Shown here: one piece after another, positions 23,917 to 33,394 of the stretch
Layout of the letters: every line of letters starts with the position of its first letter
Position numbering within the stretch: the stretch's first letter is position 1
NCBI GenBank assembly: GCA_964512675.1
Contig: CAZEJR010000015.1
Span: 1-54,808 of the forward strand
Length of the DNA: 54,808 bases
Direction of reading: 5' to 3'
DNA from: A07HB70 sp964512675
GTDB lineage: Archaea > Halobacteriota > Halobacteria > Halobacteriales > Haloferacaceae
Notes under the pieces: model-generated
The model's input: the letters and a program-made list of their open reading frames with translations, nothing else
What the model was told of the DNA's origin: nothing
The model's database searches: none
Position numbers and translations under genes: made by a program

Positions 23917-24628
23917 TGTCGTCCTCGTCTTTGACCACGCGGGTCTCGCCCTCGCCGCTCGTCAGTTCGTTCACTAGATCGTAGAACTCGTTTTGCATCC
24001 CGGCGGGGAACGTCGCCACGCCCACCCACGAGCCGTCTGGCTGCCACTCCTCGCGCTCTAGGTCGCCGAACTCCCGGACCTGCGCCTGCGCCTTCCCCGC
24101 GTGCTCGGCGGGCAGACGGACGGCCATGGTCACTTCGGCGAAGCTGATCGGAATCACGGGCCGGAGGGCGTCGAGTGCGTCGTCCACCTGTGTCTCCGCC
24201 GGCTCCATCGGGTCGACGGTGAACCCGGCCTCCTCCAGTGCCCGCTCGACGCGGTCGGGCGGGTGGGGTGCGTCGCCCTGCTGTGGGTTGACCGCGTTGC
24301 GCGTGATGATGTCCACCAGCCGCCGGTGTTTCTGCTCTCGCATCTCGCGGCGCTGGTCTGCGGTGATCTGTATCTCGCCGCGACGGATGACCTCGGGGAT
24401 GATCGCCATCGGGTCTGTGGCGTCGAAGACGGTTTCGAGGTCGCTCTCTGCCGGTCGGTCGCCGCGCGAGGCGTCCTCGAACACGTCCTCGGCGGCGATG
24501 ACGTCTTCGAGGTCGCCCTCGAACTCGTCGCGCCGGATCGCGAGCGCGGCGTCCGGGTCGACGAGCACCTCGAAGCGCGCCCCGTGTGACTCCAGCCGCG
24601 CGGTTACGGCGTCGTCGAGCGATATCAT
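23903..24628 (-). CDS. Ribosome maturation protein SBDS (SDO1)
   Basis: A 241-residue three-domain protein. The N-terminal domain carries ARFEVLVDPDAALAIRR and the conserved DVFEDASRGDRP (archaeal form of the segment mutated in Shwachman-Diamond syndrome). The central helical domain has ITADQRREMREQKHRRLVDI then ITRNAVNPQQGDAPHPPDRV, and the C-terminal ferredoxin-like domain has PISFAEVTMAVRLPAEHAGK. It assists release of anti-association factor aIF6 from the large ribosomal subunit, together with EF-2-like GTPase, by analogy with eukaryotes and Methanothermobacter. A minus-strand gtgtttttat (24650-24659) is its likely TATA box. Confidence 0.95.
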   Translation of the reverse strand: MISLDDAVTARLESHGARFEVLVDPDAALAIRRDEFEGDLEDVIAAEDVFEDASRGDRPAESDLETVFDATDPMAIIPEVIRRGEIQITADQRREMREQKHRRLVDIITRNAVNPQQGDAPHPPDRVERALEEAGFTVDPMEPAETQVDDALDALRPVIPISFAEVTMAVRLPAEHAGKAQAQVREFGDLEREEWQPDGSWVGVATFPAGMQNEFYDLVNELTSGEGETRVVKDEDDISVR

Positions 24629-24649
24629 GCCACGGCGTACCTCCCGGGA

Positions 24650-24659
24650 GATAAAAACA
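24650..24659 (-). promoter_or_regulatory. TATA-like element of the SBDS gene
   Basis: Minus-strand tgtttttatc about 27 nt before ATG 24628 in the 40-bp gap after the riboflavin-reductase stop; indicates leaderless, independent transcription. Confidence 0.6.
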
Positions 24660-24668
24660 CCTCCGGGA

Positions 24669-25337
24669 CTACGGCCTGTAGGAGAGCACCACTCCGTCGT
24701 CGAGTCGGTCGACGCCGGTCAGGGTCAGGTCTCGCGGGTCGAGAAACCCCTCGCCGTCGGCGAGCGTCGGCGCGTCCCGACCGCCGAGGAGCGTCGAGCC
24801 GACGTAGACGCTCAGCTCGTCGACGAGGTCCGCCGCGAACAGCGAGAATATCACCTCCCCGCCGCCCTCGACGAGCAGACGGTCGACACCCGCCGTCTCG
24901 AGGGCGTCGAGCCCGGCTGCGACGTCCACCCGACCGCCGTCGGCGGACACGCGGTGGACCGCGACGTCCGTCCCGGCTGCGGTCAGCGTCTCGACCCGGT
25001 CGTCCGGAGCGTCTTCGGCGACGAGGACGTGGGTGACGGCGTCGTCGTCGAGCACTCGTGCGTCCGGCGGAGTGCGCGCGCGCGTGTCGAGTACAGCACG
25101 CGCCGGGTCGCCGGACCGTCCGCTGCGCAGGCGCTCGACCCGACGGTCCTCGTCGTCGAGGGTGAGACTGGGGTCGTCGGCCAGCACCGTCCCGACGCCG
25201 ACGAGGACGGCGTCGGCGGCGGCACGGAGTCGGTCGACCCGGTCGAAGTCCTCGGGGCCGCTGATGGCGACCTGCCGCCGGTCGCGGGTCGACAGCTTTC
25301 CGTCGACGCTCGTCGCCGCGTTTACTGTGACGTGCAC
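24669..25337 (-). CDS. arfC: 2,5-diamino-6-(ribosylamino)pyrimidinone 5'-phosphate reductase (archaeal riboflavin pathway)
   Basis: A 222-residue RibD-C/DHFR-like reductase that acts early in archaeal riboflavin and F420 synthesis, reducing the ribosyl side chain with NAD(P)H. Motifs: MHVTVNAATSVDGKLSTRDR (NxAxSxDGK), DRLRAAADAVLVGVGTVLADDP, VDRLLVEGGGEVIFSLF (LVEGGG nucleotide site) and DELSVYVGSTLLGG. It starts 11 bp after the stop of the zinc-ribbon gene, so the two form an operon read from the promoter at about 25700. Riboflavin supply is relevant here because several neighbours are flavoproteins. Confidence 0.9.
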   Translation of the reverse strand: MHVTVNAATSVDGKLSTRDRRQVAISGPEDFDRVDRLRAAADAVLVGVGTVLADDPSLTLDDEDRRVERLRSGRSGDPARAVLDTRARTPPDARVLDDDAVTHVLVAEDAPDDRVETLTAAGTDVAVHRVSADGGRVDVAAGLDALETAGVDRLLVEGGGEVIFSLFAADLVDELSVYVGSTLLGGRDAPTLADGEGFLDPRDLTLTGVDRLDDGVVLSYRP

Positions 25338-25348
25338 GCGCTCGCGTC

Positions 25349-25678
25349 TCAGTAGGTGTGGAAGACCTGGTCACAGCGGCGACACTCGATCGTGTCCGGC
25401 CGGATCCAGCGGCCGACCTTCATCACCGGGCCGTGACAGTCCGGGCAGACCCCCATCGCGCGGTCGTCGGCGACCCGGACCGACAGGTCGAGAACGAGGT
25501 CCTCGAGCTCGTCGATGCGTTCGGCCTGTTGCTCGACCCGCTCCGCTAGCGCCGTCTCCTCGCCGGCTGCGTCGACGTCGAGCACGACCTCGTCTTCGGC
25601 CTCCGTCTCTTCGGCCTCGGCTTCGGCTTCGGTTTCGACCTCTGCCTCTGCCTCGACAGCCGTCTCTTTGTCTGCCAT
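25349..25678 (-). CDS. Acidic coiled-coil protein with C-terminal zinc ribbon
   Basis: A 109-residue protein. Residues 1-45 are an acidic Glu/Ala/Thr-rich low-complexity stretch (AEAEVETEAEAEAEETEAED); residues 46-70 are a short coiled coil (LAERVEQQAERIDELEDLV). The C-terminal part has CPDCHGPVMKVGRWI and IECRRCDQVFHTY, four cysteines for zinc. ATG 25678 is supported by a TATA-like ctttttatg (minus, 25700-25708). It is divergent from the bacteriorhodopsin gene with 104 bp between, and precedes arfC. A DNA-binding role is possible; none is shown. Confidence 0.8.
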   Translation of the reverse strand: MADKETAVEAEAEVETEAEAEAEETEAEDEVVLDVDAAGEETALAERVEQQAERIDELEDLVLDLSVRVADDRAMGVCPDCHGPVMKVGRWIRPDTIECRRCDQVFHTY

Positions 25679-25699
25679 GCCGCGGCAAACGGGAGCATG

Positions 25700-25708
25700 C
25701 ATAAAAAG
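25700..25708 (-). promoter_or_regulatory. TATA-like element of the zinc-ribbon/arfC operon
   Basis: Minus-strand ctttttatg about 26 nt before ATG 25678, in the region shared with the bacteriorhodopsin promoter on the other strand. Confidence 0.55.
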
Positions 25709-25750
25709 CACACCGGGATCACGGGGGGCCGGCTGTTCTATCGGAGTATC

Positions 25751-25760
25751 TTTAAGTATG
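25751..25760 (+). promoter_or_regulatory. Bacteriorhodopsin gene promoter (TATA-like)
   Basis: tttaagtatg, starting 32 nt before ATG 25783. The Halobacterium bop transcript begins 2 nt before its ATG, so this spacing is as expected. I do not see the Halobacterium upstream activator sequence in the 40 bp before it. Confidence 0.65.
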
Positions 25761-25782
25761 ATCCGTCCAATATGCCAGTTGC

Positions 25783-26562
25783 ATGCTTGGGGGTATGGCC
25801 CACGAAGTGGCACTACAGGCAGGCGGAATCATCAGCGAACGACCAGAGGCGATCTGGCTCGCGCTCGGGACGGCCCTGATGCTCATCGGGACGGTGTACT
25901 TCGTCTCGAAGGGCTGGGGCGTCACCGATCCTGAGCAGCAGGAGTTCTACATCATCACGATCATGATCACGGGTATCGCGTCCGCCGCGTACCTGTCGAT
26001 GTTCTTCGGCTTCGGACTGACCGAAGTCGAGGTGGCCGGCCGTGGCGCGCTCGACATCTACTGGGCGCGCTACGCCGACTGGCTGTTCACCACGCCGCTG
26101 CTGCTGCTCGACCTGGCACTACTGGCGAACGCCAGTCAGCGGGAGACCGGTGCGCTGATCATCCTCGACGCGTTCATGATCGTGACGGGGCTCGTCGGTG
26201 CGCTGTCGAAGACGATGCTGGCCCGCTACACCTGGTGGTTCATCAGCACGGTCGCGATGATCCTCGTGCTGTACTTCCTGTACGGCGTCCTCTCGGCGCG
26301 CGTCCAGTCGATGAGTGACGACGTCCAGTCCACGTTCACGACGCTGCGGAACCTCACCCTGGTGCTGTGGACCCTCTACCCGATCCTGTGGATCGTCGGG
26401 ACAGAGGGCGCCGGTGTGGTCAACCTGTACGTCGAGACGCTCGGCTTCATGGTGCTCGACGTGCTCGCCAAGGTCGGCTTCGGCCTCATCCTGCTCCGGA
26501 GCCGCGCCATCCTCGGCGAGCCCGAGAGCACGCCCGAGCCCTCGGCAGAGGCAGCGGACTGA
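25783..26562 (+). CDS. bop: Bacteriorhodopsin (light-driven proton pump)
   Basis: A 259-residue seven-helix retinal protein. Mapping onto Halobacterium numbering: R96 (=R82), D99 (=D85, proton acceptor), D110 (=D96, proton donor), D226 (=D212), K230 (=K216, retinal Schiff base), E208 and E218 (=E194 and E204, release group). All are present, so it should pump protons rather than chloride or act as a sensor. The helix C segment RYADWLFTTPLLLLDLALL is identical to classical BR; leucine at the position of L93 predicts green absorption. The first ATG (25783) is used; a second in-frame ATG is 12 nt later, and the Halobacterium precursor also has a short leader. The tail is acidic (GEPESTPEPSAEAAD). 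No brp/blh or crt genes are nearby. Confidence 0.97.
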   Translation: MLGGMAHEVALQAGGIISERPEAIWLALGTALMLIGTVYFVSKGWGVTDPEQQEFYIITIMITGIASAAYLSMFFGFGLTEVEVAGRGALDIYWARYADWLFTTPLLLLDLALLANASQRETGALIILDAFMIVTGLVGALSKTMLARYTWWFISTVAMILVLYFLYGVLSARVQSMSDDVQSTFTTLRNLTLVLWTLYPILWIVGTEGAGVVNLYVETLGFMVLDVLAKVGFGLILLRSRAILGEPESTPEPSAEAAD

Positions 26563-26673
26563 GCGCGGACGACTTCACGGTTCGCGGTGCGGCCTTCCGT
26601 TCTTTCGACGACGCGCTCCGTAGCCGCTGCTCTACAATGACACGAGGCCTCGCTCCGTCCGACCCGAGACGCC

Positions 26674-26692
26674 GCCGCACCGACCGTGCGGC
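26674..26692. repeat. Short perfect hairpin between bop and the next small gene
   Basis: Arms gccgcac and gtgcggc (7 bp, perfect) around loop cgacc, 112 bp after the bop stop and ending 9 bp before ATG 26702. No T-run follows, so it is a doubtful terminator; it could shield the start codon of the downstream gene in a read-through message. Confidence 0.4.
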
Positions 26693-26701
26693 GAGGACAC
26701 A

Positions 26702-26914
26702 ATGATCGACCCAGACGCGGGGGGCCAGGTCGACCGCCGGGTGCTCGCGGCGATCGTCGTCTTAGCGCTCGCCGCGAGCGTCGCGCTGTTCGGCCTGCCG
26801 GCGCTGCGTGCGATCGGAATCAGCTTCGAGGTGGCGTTCTGGTCCATCGCGGCGGTCCAGCTCGTCGCCGCGCTCGGCATCGCCGTCCTCGTCTTCCGGG
26901 TAACCGCCGACTAG
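26702..26914 (+). CDS. Small two-helix membrane protein downstream of bacteriorhodopsin
   Basis: A 70-residue protein: MIDPDAGGQVDRR, then helix 1 (VLAAIVVLALAASVALFGL) and helix 2 (VAFWSIAAVQLVAALGIAVL), ending VFRVTAD. No TATA box stands out at the leaderless distance (a weak gctctacaat lies about 65 nt upstream), so it may be read through from bop, 139 bp upstream. Family not recognised. The stop is in a CTAG shared with the convergent Cdc48-like gene. Confidence 0.65.
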   Translation: MIDPDAGGQVDRRVLAAIVVLALAASVALFGLPALRAIGISFEVAFWSIAAVQLVAALGIAVLVFRVTAD

Positions 26915-29037
26915 AGCCGGTCGCCGACCCGCTCGTAGTACTCGCGGCGCTCCGGACCGACCGAGCGGTCGACCGACGCGACCGCGCGGTCGAACTGCTC
27001 GGCGGTGATCTGCGTCCGGCGCCCCGTGTCGTCTGTCATCCGGCGCTCGATGCCGAGCAGCGCCGCCTCGCGCACCACCGCCTCGACGTCGCTTCCGGTG
27101 TAGCCCTCGAGGCGGTCGGCGAGCGCGTCGAGGTCGACGTCGTCCGCCAGCGGCTTGCCGGCGGCGTGGATCGCGAGAATCTCGCGGCGCGCGTCGCGGT
27201 CCGGCATGGGCACCTCGATGACGCGCTCCAGCCGACCGGGGCGGAGCAGCGCGGGGTCGATCCGGTCCGGACGGTTCGTCGCGCCGACGGCGGTCACGTC
27301 GCCCGCGCCGCGCACGCCGTCGAGTTCGGTCAGGAACTGCGAGACGACCCGCTCTGGCGCGCGAGAGCCGACGCCGTCGTCGCCCTCTCCCCTGACGGTC
27401 GTGAGCGCGTCTATCTCGTCGAAGAACACCACCGCCGGGGCGTTTCGCTCCGCGGCGTCGAACACCTCGCGGACGGCCTTCTCGGACTCGCCGACGTACT
27501 TGTCGAGCAGTTCCGGACCCTCGACGGAGATGAAGTTGGCGTCGGTGGCGTTTGCGACGGCGCGCGCGAGCATCGTCTTGCCGGTGCCGGGCGGGCCGTA
27601 GAGGAGGAGCCCTCGGGCTGGCGTCGTGTCGAACGCCTCGAACAGCTCCGGATGGCTGAGCGGCCACTCGACGGTGCGGGCGAGTTCGCGCTTCACCGCG
27701 GTCAGCCCGCCGATGTCGTCGTACGTCGTCGTGGGGACGGCGACGGTGAACCCGCGCATCGCGCTCGGCTCGACCGCGTCCCGTGCGCCCGCGAGGTCGG
27801 CGGCGGTGACGGTCTCCGGACCGGCGTCGCGGGCGACCGCACACCGGACCGCCTCGCGACACAGCGTCCCGAGGTCGGCGCCGACGAACCCGTGTGTCCG
27901 GCGCGCGACGGCGCCGAGATCCACGTCGTCCGCGAGGGGGAGGCCGCGGGTCAGGACGCGAAGCACGGCTTCGCGACCAGCTGGGCTGGGGACGTCGAGC
28001 TCGACGGTCGACTCCAGGCGCCCGCCCCGCCGGACGACGTCGGCGACGCGCTCGACGCTCGACGTCTCCCCGACGACCGCCACCCCCGTCTCGCCGCCGA
28101 GGTCGTCGACGAGGCCGGCGAACGCGGCGGTCCGGCGACGGTCTGCCCCGCCTCCGTCTGCCGGCGCCAGCACGTCGAGGTCGGTGACGTGGACGAGTGC
28201 AGGTGCCTCCCGCCGTGCGCGCGACTCGGCGTCGCCGACCTGTTCGACCGCGTCGTCGGCCGACCCGCCCGCGAGCGCGGCGCCGTCGAGCGGGACGTAC
28301 GACGCGCCCGTCTCGCCGACGAGCGCGTGGACGAGCTGGGTCTTGCCGACGCCGCTCGGACCGGCGACGACGACACCCGTGGTCGGCGGGCGCCCGTAGC
28401 GGTCGTACTCGCCGGGCGCGGCGAGCGGGTCGGCGACGAGTGCGTGCAGTCGTTCGACCGCGTCGTCGAGGCCGCCGACGTCCTCGACGGTGACGCGCCG
28501 GCGGGCGTCGCGGCGGGCGGCGGCGTCGTCGGCGGGCGACTCGCGGAGCGTGAGGTCCGTGCTGTCGCCGATGCTGACCACGGCCTCCGGGTCGGTCCGG
28601 ACGACGACGAACGGGAGCGTCAGCGCGCCGTCGAACAGTTCGACCCGGAGGCGGTCGCCGGCGACGAGCGGGGACCTGCCGACGACGGTCCGTATCGCGC
28701 GCTCGCCGCCGCGGAGCGAGAGCGACTGGACCGGGGCGACGACGACGCGCTCTGCCGTGACGGGTGTCGCCGGCGCCACTGCGACGCGCTCGCCGACGTC
28801 GACGTCGGCGTTGCGGCGCGCGGTCGGGCCGAGTGCGACCTCGTCGTCGTCGACGGCGTCGACCGGCGCGACGAGCGCGGCGGTCTGTCGGCCGCCGTCT
28901 ACCGTCACCGTGTCGTCGGCGGCGACCCCGAGGGTCGCACACGTCTCGGGCGAGACGCCGACGCGCTTCCCTGTCGACCCCTCTGCTGCCGTGACGACGA
29001 GCCGGCGGTGGTCGCTCGCGGGCGGACTGCTCCCCAT
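26911..29037 (-). CDS. Cdc48/VCP-like AAA ATPase with degenerate first ATPase domain
   Basis: A 708-residue tandem AAA protein. The N-domain (about 1-190) has the double-psi barrel seen in Cdc48 (GKRVGVSPETCATLGVA). Domain D1 is altered: Walker A is GPSGVGKT (about 226-233) rather than GPPGTGKT, Walker B reads LVHVTDLDVLA without the catalytic glutamate, and the sensor asparagine motif GATNR is GETSS. D2 is canonical: GPPGTGKTMLARAVA (480-494), VVFFDEIDAL, VGATNRPD and LLRPGRLE. So D1 may bind but probably not hydrolyse ATP. Cdc48-type proteins unfold tagged proteins for the proteasome. A complete paralogue lies at 39948-42056. TATA-like ggacttatc (29065-29073, minus) sits 28 nt upstream. Confidence 0.9.
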   Translation of the reverse strand: MGSSPPASDHRRLVVTAAEGSTGKRVGVSPETCATLGVAADDTVTVDGGRQTAALVAPVDAVDDDEVALGPTARRNADVDVGERVAVAPATPVTAERVVVAPVQSLSLRGGERAIRTVVGRSPLVAGDRLRVELFDGALTLPFVVVRTDPEAVVSIGDSTDLTLRESPADDAAARRDARRRVTVEDVGGLDDAVERLHALVADPLAAPGEYDRYGRPPTTGVVVAGPSGVGKTQLVHALVGETGASYVPLDGAALAGGSADDAVEQVGDAESRARREAPALVHVTDLDVLAPADGGGADRRRTAAFAGLVDDLGGETGVAVVGETSSVERVADVVRRGGRLESTVELDVPSPAGREAVLRVLTRGLPLADDVDLGAVARRTHGFVGADLGTLCREAVRCAVARDAGPETVTAADLAGARDAVEPSAMRGFTVAVPTTTYDDIGGLTAVKRELARTVEWPLSHPELFEAFDTTPARGLLLYGPPGTGKTMLARAVANATDANFISVEGPELLDKYVGESEKAVREVFDAAERNAPAVVFFDEIDALTTVRGEGDDGVGSRAPERVVSQFLTELDGVRGAGDVTAVGATNRPDRIDPALLRPGRLERVIEVPMPDRDARREILAIHAAGKPLADDVDLDALADRLEGYTGSDVEAVVREAALLGIERRMTDDTGRRTQITAEQFDRAVASVDRSVGPERREYYERVGDRL

Positions 29038-29064
29038 CTGACGACAGACCCGACAGGCCGGGTA

Positions 29065-29073
29065 GTGATAAGT
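29065..29073 (-). promoter_or_regulatory. TATA-like element of the Cdc48-like gene
   Basis: Minus-strand gacttatca about 28-36 nt before ATG 29037; leaderless spacing. Confidence 0.5.
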
Positions 29074-29120
29074 CCCGTGACCACCCGGAGAGTGAAGTGC
29101 TGCCGTGCCGACGCGCGGGC

Positions 29121-30161
29121 ATGGACGTGGCGATGCTGGGCTGGGGGTTCCCCCCGGACGTCACCGGCGGGCTCGACACGCACGTCGGCGAGCTGTTCGA
29201 GGGGCTCCGCTCGGCGGGGACGACGGTGCGTCTGGTGCTTCCGGCGGAGCACGCCCCGGACCGCGAGGGCATCGTCCCGGTGGAGACGGGGCAGGGCGAC
29301 ATCCTCACGCGTGTCAACCGCATGACCGACACGTTCGTCGACGCCGCCGCCGACGCCGACGTCGTCCACACGCACGACTGGTTCGGCTACGGCCCGGGAT
29401 CGCAGGCCGCGGCGGCCCACGACGTGCCGTGGCTCACCTCGTTTCACTCGCTGTCGAGCGACCGGAACGTCGACCCGCCCGAGCGCGAGGTCGAAACCGA
29501 ACGCCGGCTGGCGCGGCGCGCGGACCACTCGGTCGCCGTCTCGAAGCTCCTCGCGGGCCGGGTGCGTGACCAGTACGGCGCCGATCCGGCGGTCGTGTAC
29601 AACGGCTTCTCGACGCCGCGACAGACCGGCGTCGACGTCCGCGCGCGCCACGATATCGCTCCCGACGACCCGATGCTCCTGTTCGTCGGTCGGCACACCC
29701 ACCAGAAGGGCATCGACCACCTCCTGGGTGCGCTCGAACACCTGCCACAGGAGGACCTGACGCTCGTCCTGGGCGGCACCGGTCACCTGACTCCGCGCCT
29801 GAAGCGGTTCGCCGAACTCCTCGGCGTACGCGACTCGCTCGCGTTCGCCGGCTACGTGCCAGAGGCGGAGCTGGGCGACTACTACGCCGCCGCCGACCTG
29901 TTCGTCTCGCCGTCGCTCTCCGAGCCGTTCGGTATCACCATAACGGAGGCGCTGATGGTGGGGACGCGTGTCGTCGCGACGGAGTCCGGTGTCGGGGAGA
30001 TCCTCCCGACCGACGCGCTCATCGAGGTGGAGCCGGACTCGCGCTCTATCGCCGCGGGCGTCAGCCGCGGGCTGGCGCTCCCGGGCGACCCGCAGTTCGA
30101 GGCCCGACCGTGGTCGGCGGTTGCCGAGGAGACGCTGGTTCTCTACGACAGAGTGGCCTAG
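29121..30161 (+). CDS. Glycosyltransferase family 4 (GT-B fold)
   Basis: A 346-residue retaining glycosyltransferase. The N-terminal acceptor half begins MDVAMLGWGFPPDVTGGLDTHV, the usual GT4 glycine-rich start; ADVVHTHDWFGY and LTSFHSL follow. The C-terminal nucleotide-sugar half has LLFVGRHTHQKGIDHLLGAL (VGRxxxxKG) and the donor motif PSLSEPFGITITEALMVGT (ExFGxxxxEA), with VATESGVGEIL. GT4 covers glycogen/starch, sucrose and lipid or S-layer glycan enzymes; the beginning is somewhat like archaeal GlgA, but the donor and acceptor are not decidable. ATG 29121 was chosen over 29097. The stop shares CTAG with the next, convergent gene. Confidence 0.88.
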   Translation: MDVAMLGWGFPPDVTGGLDTHVGELFEGLRSAGTTVRLVLPAEHAPDREGIVPVETGQGDILTRVNRMTDTFVDAAADADVVHTHDWFGYGPGSQAAAAHDVPWLTSFHSLSSDRNVDPPEREVETERRLARRADHSVAVSKLLAGRVRDQYGADPAVVYNGFSTPRQTGVDVRARHDIAPDDPMLLFVGRHTHQKGIDHLLGALEHLPQEDLTLVLGGTGHLTPRLKRFAELLGVRDSLAFAGYVPEAELGDYYAAADLFVSPSLSEPFGITITEALMVGTRVVATESGVGEILPTDALIEVEPDSRSIAAGVSRGLALPGDPQFEARPWSAVAEETLVLYDRVA

Positions 30162-30571
30162 CGCAGGACTCGCACGTCCGTTGCCGGCTCGGGGTGGACG
30201 ACCCGGACCCCGTCCGCGGTCGGCTGGATCCCCGGCTCCAGGCCGCCGCCGGCGCCGTACGGCGACGTCTCGGACCCGCCGTAGGGCGTCGCGTCGTCGC
30301 CGAGCCCGTCGTAGACACCCCTCGCCCCGCCCCCCTCGGATGCGGTGTCGCCGCCGTACGGCGACGCGCCGGGGTCGTCGCCGCCGTACGGGCTGGGCTG
30401 GCTCTCCGCGTCTCTCTCGCCGTCGTCGGCCTCGTCGACGAGCGGCAGGTACACCCGCTCGCCCGCCGCCGAGCGAACCACCACCGCCACGTCGCCCGTG
30501 CCACGGTACTCCACCACCGTCCGGTCGGCGGTGACTGTCGTCTCCACCGCCGCGTCTGGCTCGACACCCAT
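30158..30571 (-). CDS. Protein with PYGG repeats, unknown
   Basis: A 137-residue protein. Residues 1-50 (MGVEPDAAVETTVTADRTVV, then RGTGDVAVVVRSAAGERVYL) look like a small beta domain. The middle has four related units SPYGGDD, SPYGGDT, TPYGGSE and SPYGAGG (about residues 60-105) in Asp/Gly-rich, low-complexity sequence. The end (DGVRVVHPEPATDVRVLR) is ordered again. ATG 30571 avoids a serine/arginine-rich shadow extension. No family is recognised with certainty. It is divergent from the RPA gene, 79 bp away, which may be chance. Confidence 0.7.
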   Translation of the reverse strand: MGVEPDAAVETTVTADRTVVEYRGTGDVAVVVRSAAGERVYLPLVDEADDGERDAESQPSPYGGDDPGASPYGGDTASEGGGARGVYDGLGDDATPYGGSETSPYGAGGGLEPGIQPTADGVRVVHPEPATDVRVLR

Positions 30572-30650
30572 ACCACAGCGTGGTGTGCCCGGCAGTTCAG
30601 TCCACCGGCCCGACCCCTTTTTGCCCGCCGGGCGCCGACGTCTGTCCGCG

Positions 30651-31924
30651 ATGGATATCGACGACCACGCCGAGGAGCTCGCCTCCGACCTCGGCGTAGA
30701 CAAGGAGGAGGTCGCGGAGCAGCTCTCGAACCTGCTGGAGTATCGCGTCCCCGTCGAGGAGGCCAAAAGCTCCATCAGACGGAAGCACGCCGCCGACGAC
30801 GGCGGACGTGGTGCGACGCCCTCTGCCGTCGACGTCGGTGCGATCGGTGCCGACGACGGCCCGGTGACGGTGACGGCGCGTGTCCTGACCGTCGGGACGC
30901 GTTCGATCCGCTATCAGGGCGAGGAGCAGACTATACGCGAGGGGGAGCTCGCCGACGCCACCGGGCGCATCTCCTACACCATGTGGGAGGACTTCGGCGT
31001 CGAGCCGGGCGACTCGGTCACCGTCGGCAGCGCGAGCGTCCGCGAGTGGGAGGGCGAGCCGGAGCTCAACGTCGGCGGGTCGTCGACGGTGACGACCGCC
31101 GACCCGGTCGAGGTTCCGCACGAGGTCGGCGGCGACCGCGACCTGTGTGACCTGCGTCCCGGCGACCGTGGGCGGGTCGTCGGGGTCCGGGTCCTCGAGG
31201 CCGACGACCGAACGATCGACGGACGTGACGGCGAGACGACCATCAGAGAGGGGGTCGTCGGCGACGAGACGGCGCGGCTGCCGTTCACCGACTGGCAGTG
31301 TCGCGACGGGCTCGTCGAGGGTGCTGACCTCCGCCTCGCTGACGTCTACGTCCGGGAGTTCCGTGGCGTCCCACAGGTAAACCTCACCGAGTTCACCGAC
31401 GTCGAGCCGCTGGGCCGGACCGTCGACGTGCCCGAGGACGCGCCGCGACTCACGCTCGCCGAGGCGGTCGGCGCCGGCGGCCTGTTCGACGTCGAGGTCG
31501 TCGCGAACGTCATCGGCGTGCGCGACGGCTCGGGTCTCATCGAGCGCTGCCCGAGCTGTTCGCGGGTCGTCCAGAACGGCCAGTGCCGGTCTCACGGCGA
31601 GGTCGACGCCGTCGACGATCTGCGGGTGAAGGCCATCCTGGACGACGGGACGGAGACGGTGACCGCGATTCTCGACGACGACCTGACTGCCGAGGTGTAC
31701 GGCGGTGGACTCGAGGACGCCCGCGCCGCCGCGACGGAGGCGATGGACCGGAGCGTCGTCAGAGAGACAGTCGCCGAGTCGCTCGTCGGGCGGGCGTACC
31801 GCGTCCGGGGGAACCTCTCGGTCGACGAGTACGGCGCGAATCTCGACGCGACGGAGTTCGACCCCGCCGCGGACCCGCCGGCGCGGCTGGCAGCCGAGAC
31901 CCTGGCCGACCTGGAGGCCGCGGA

Positions 31925-31928
<4 letters not shown>
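30651..31928 (+). CDS. rpa: Replication protein A (single-stranded DNA-binding), large subunit type
   Basis: A 425-residue RPA with repeated OB folds. A helical N-terminus (MDIDDHAEELASDLGVDKEE) precedes OB domains at about 70-160, 170-265 and 270-400. Typical OB strands: ARVLTVGTRSIRYQGEEQTI, RISYTMWEDF, GRVVGVRVLEADDRTIDGRD, ARLPFTDWQC. Residues 299-316 hold a zinc site (CPSCSRVV... CRSHG) inserted in the last OB fold, as in haloarchaeal RPA. It coats ssDNA in replication and repair. The next two genes, RPAP and a phosphoesterase, overlap its end (ATGA, then TTGA), matching the rpa operons described in Haloferax volcanii; which of its rpa genes this corresponds to I cannot say. ATG 30651 was taken over a longer shadow reading. 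Confidence 0.92.

Positions 31929-33390
<1,462 letters not shown>

Positions 33391-33394
<4 letters not shown>

Noticed and set aside
25783..26562. Halorhodopsin, sensory rhodopsin or xanthorhodopsin-like alternative for the opsin
   Set aside because: Asp at both the D85 and D96 positions, with the two release-group glutamates, fits a proton pump.
26674..26692. Rho-independent-type terminator of bop
   Set aside because: No T-run after the stem, and it is 112 bp past the stop; listed only as an inverted repeat.
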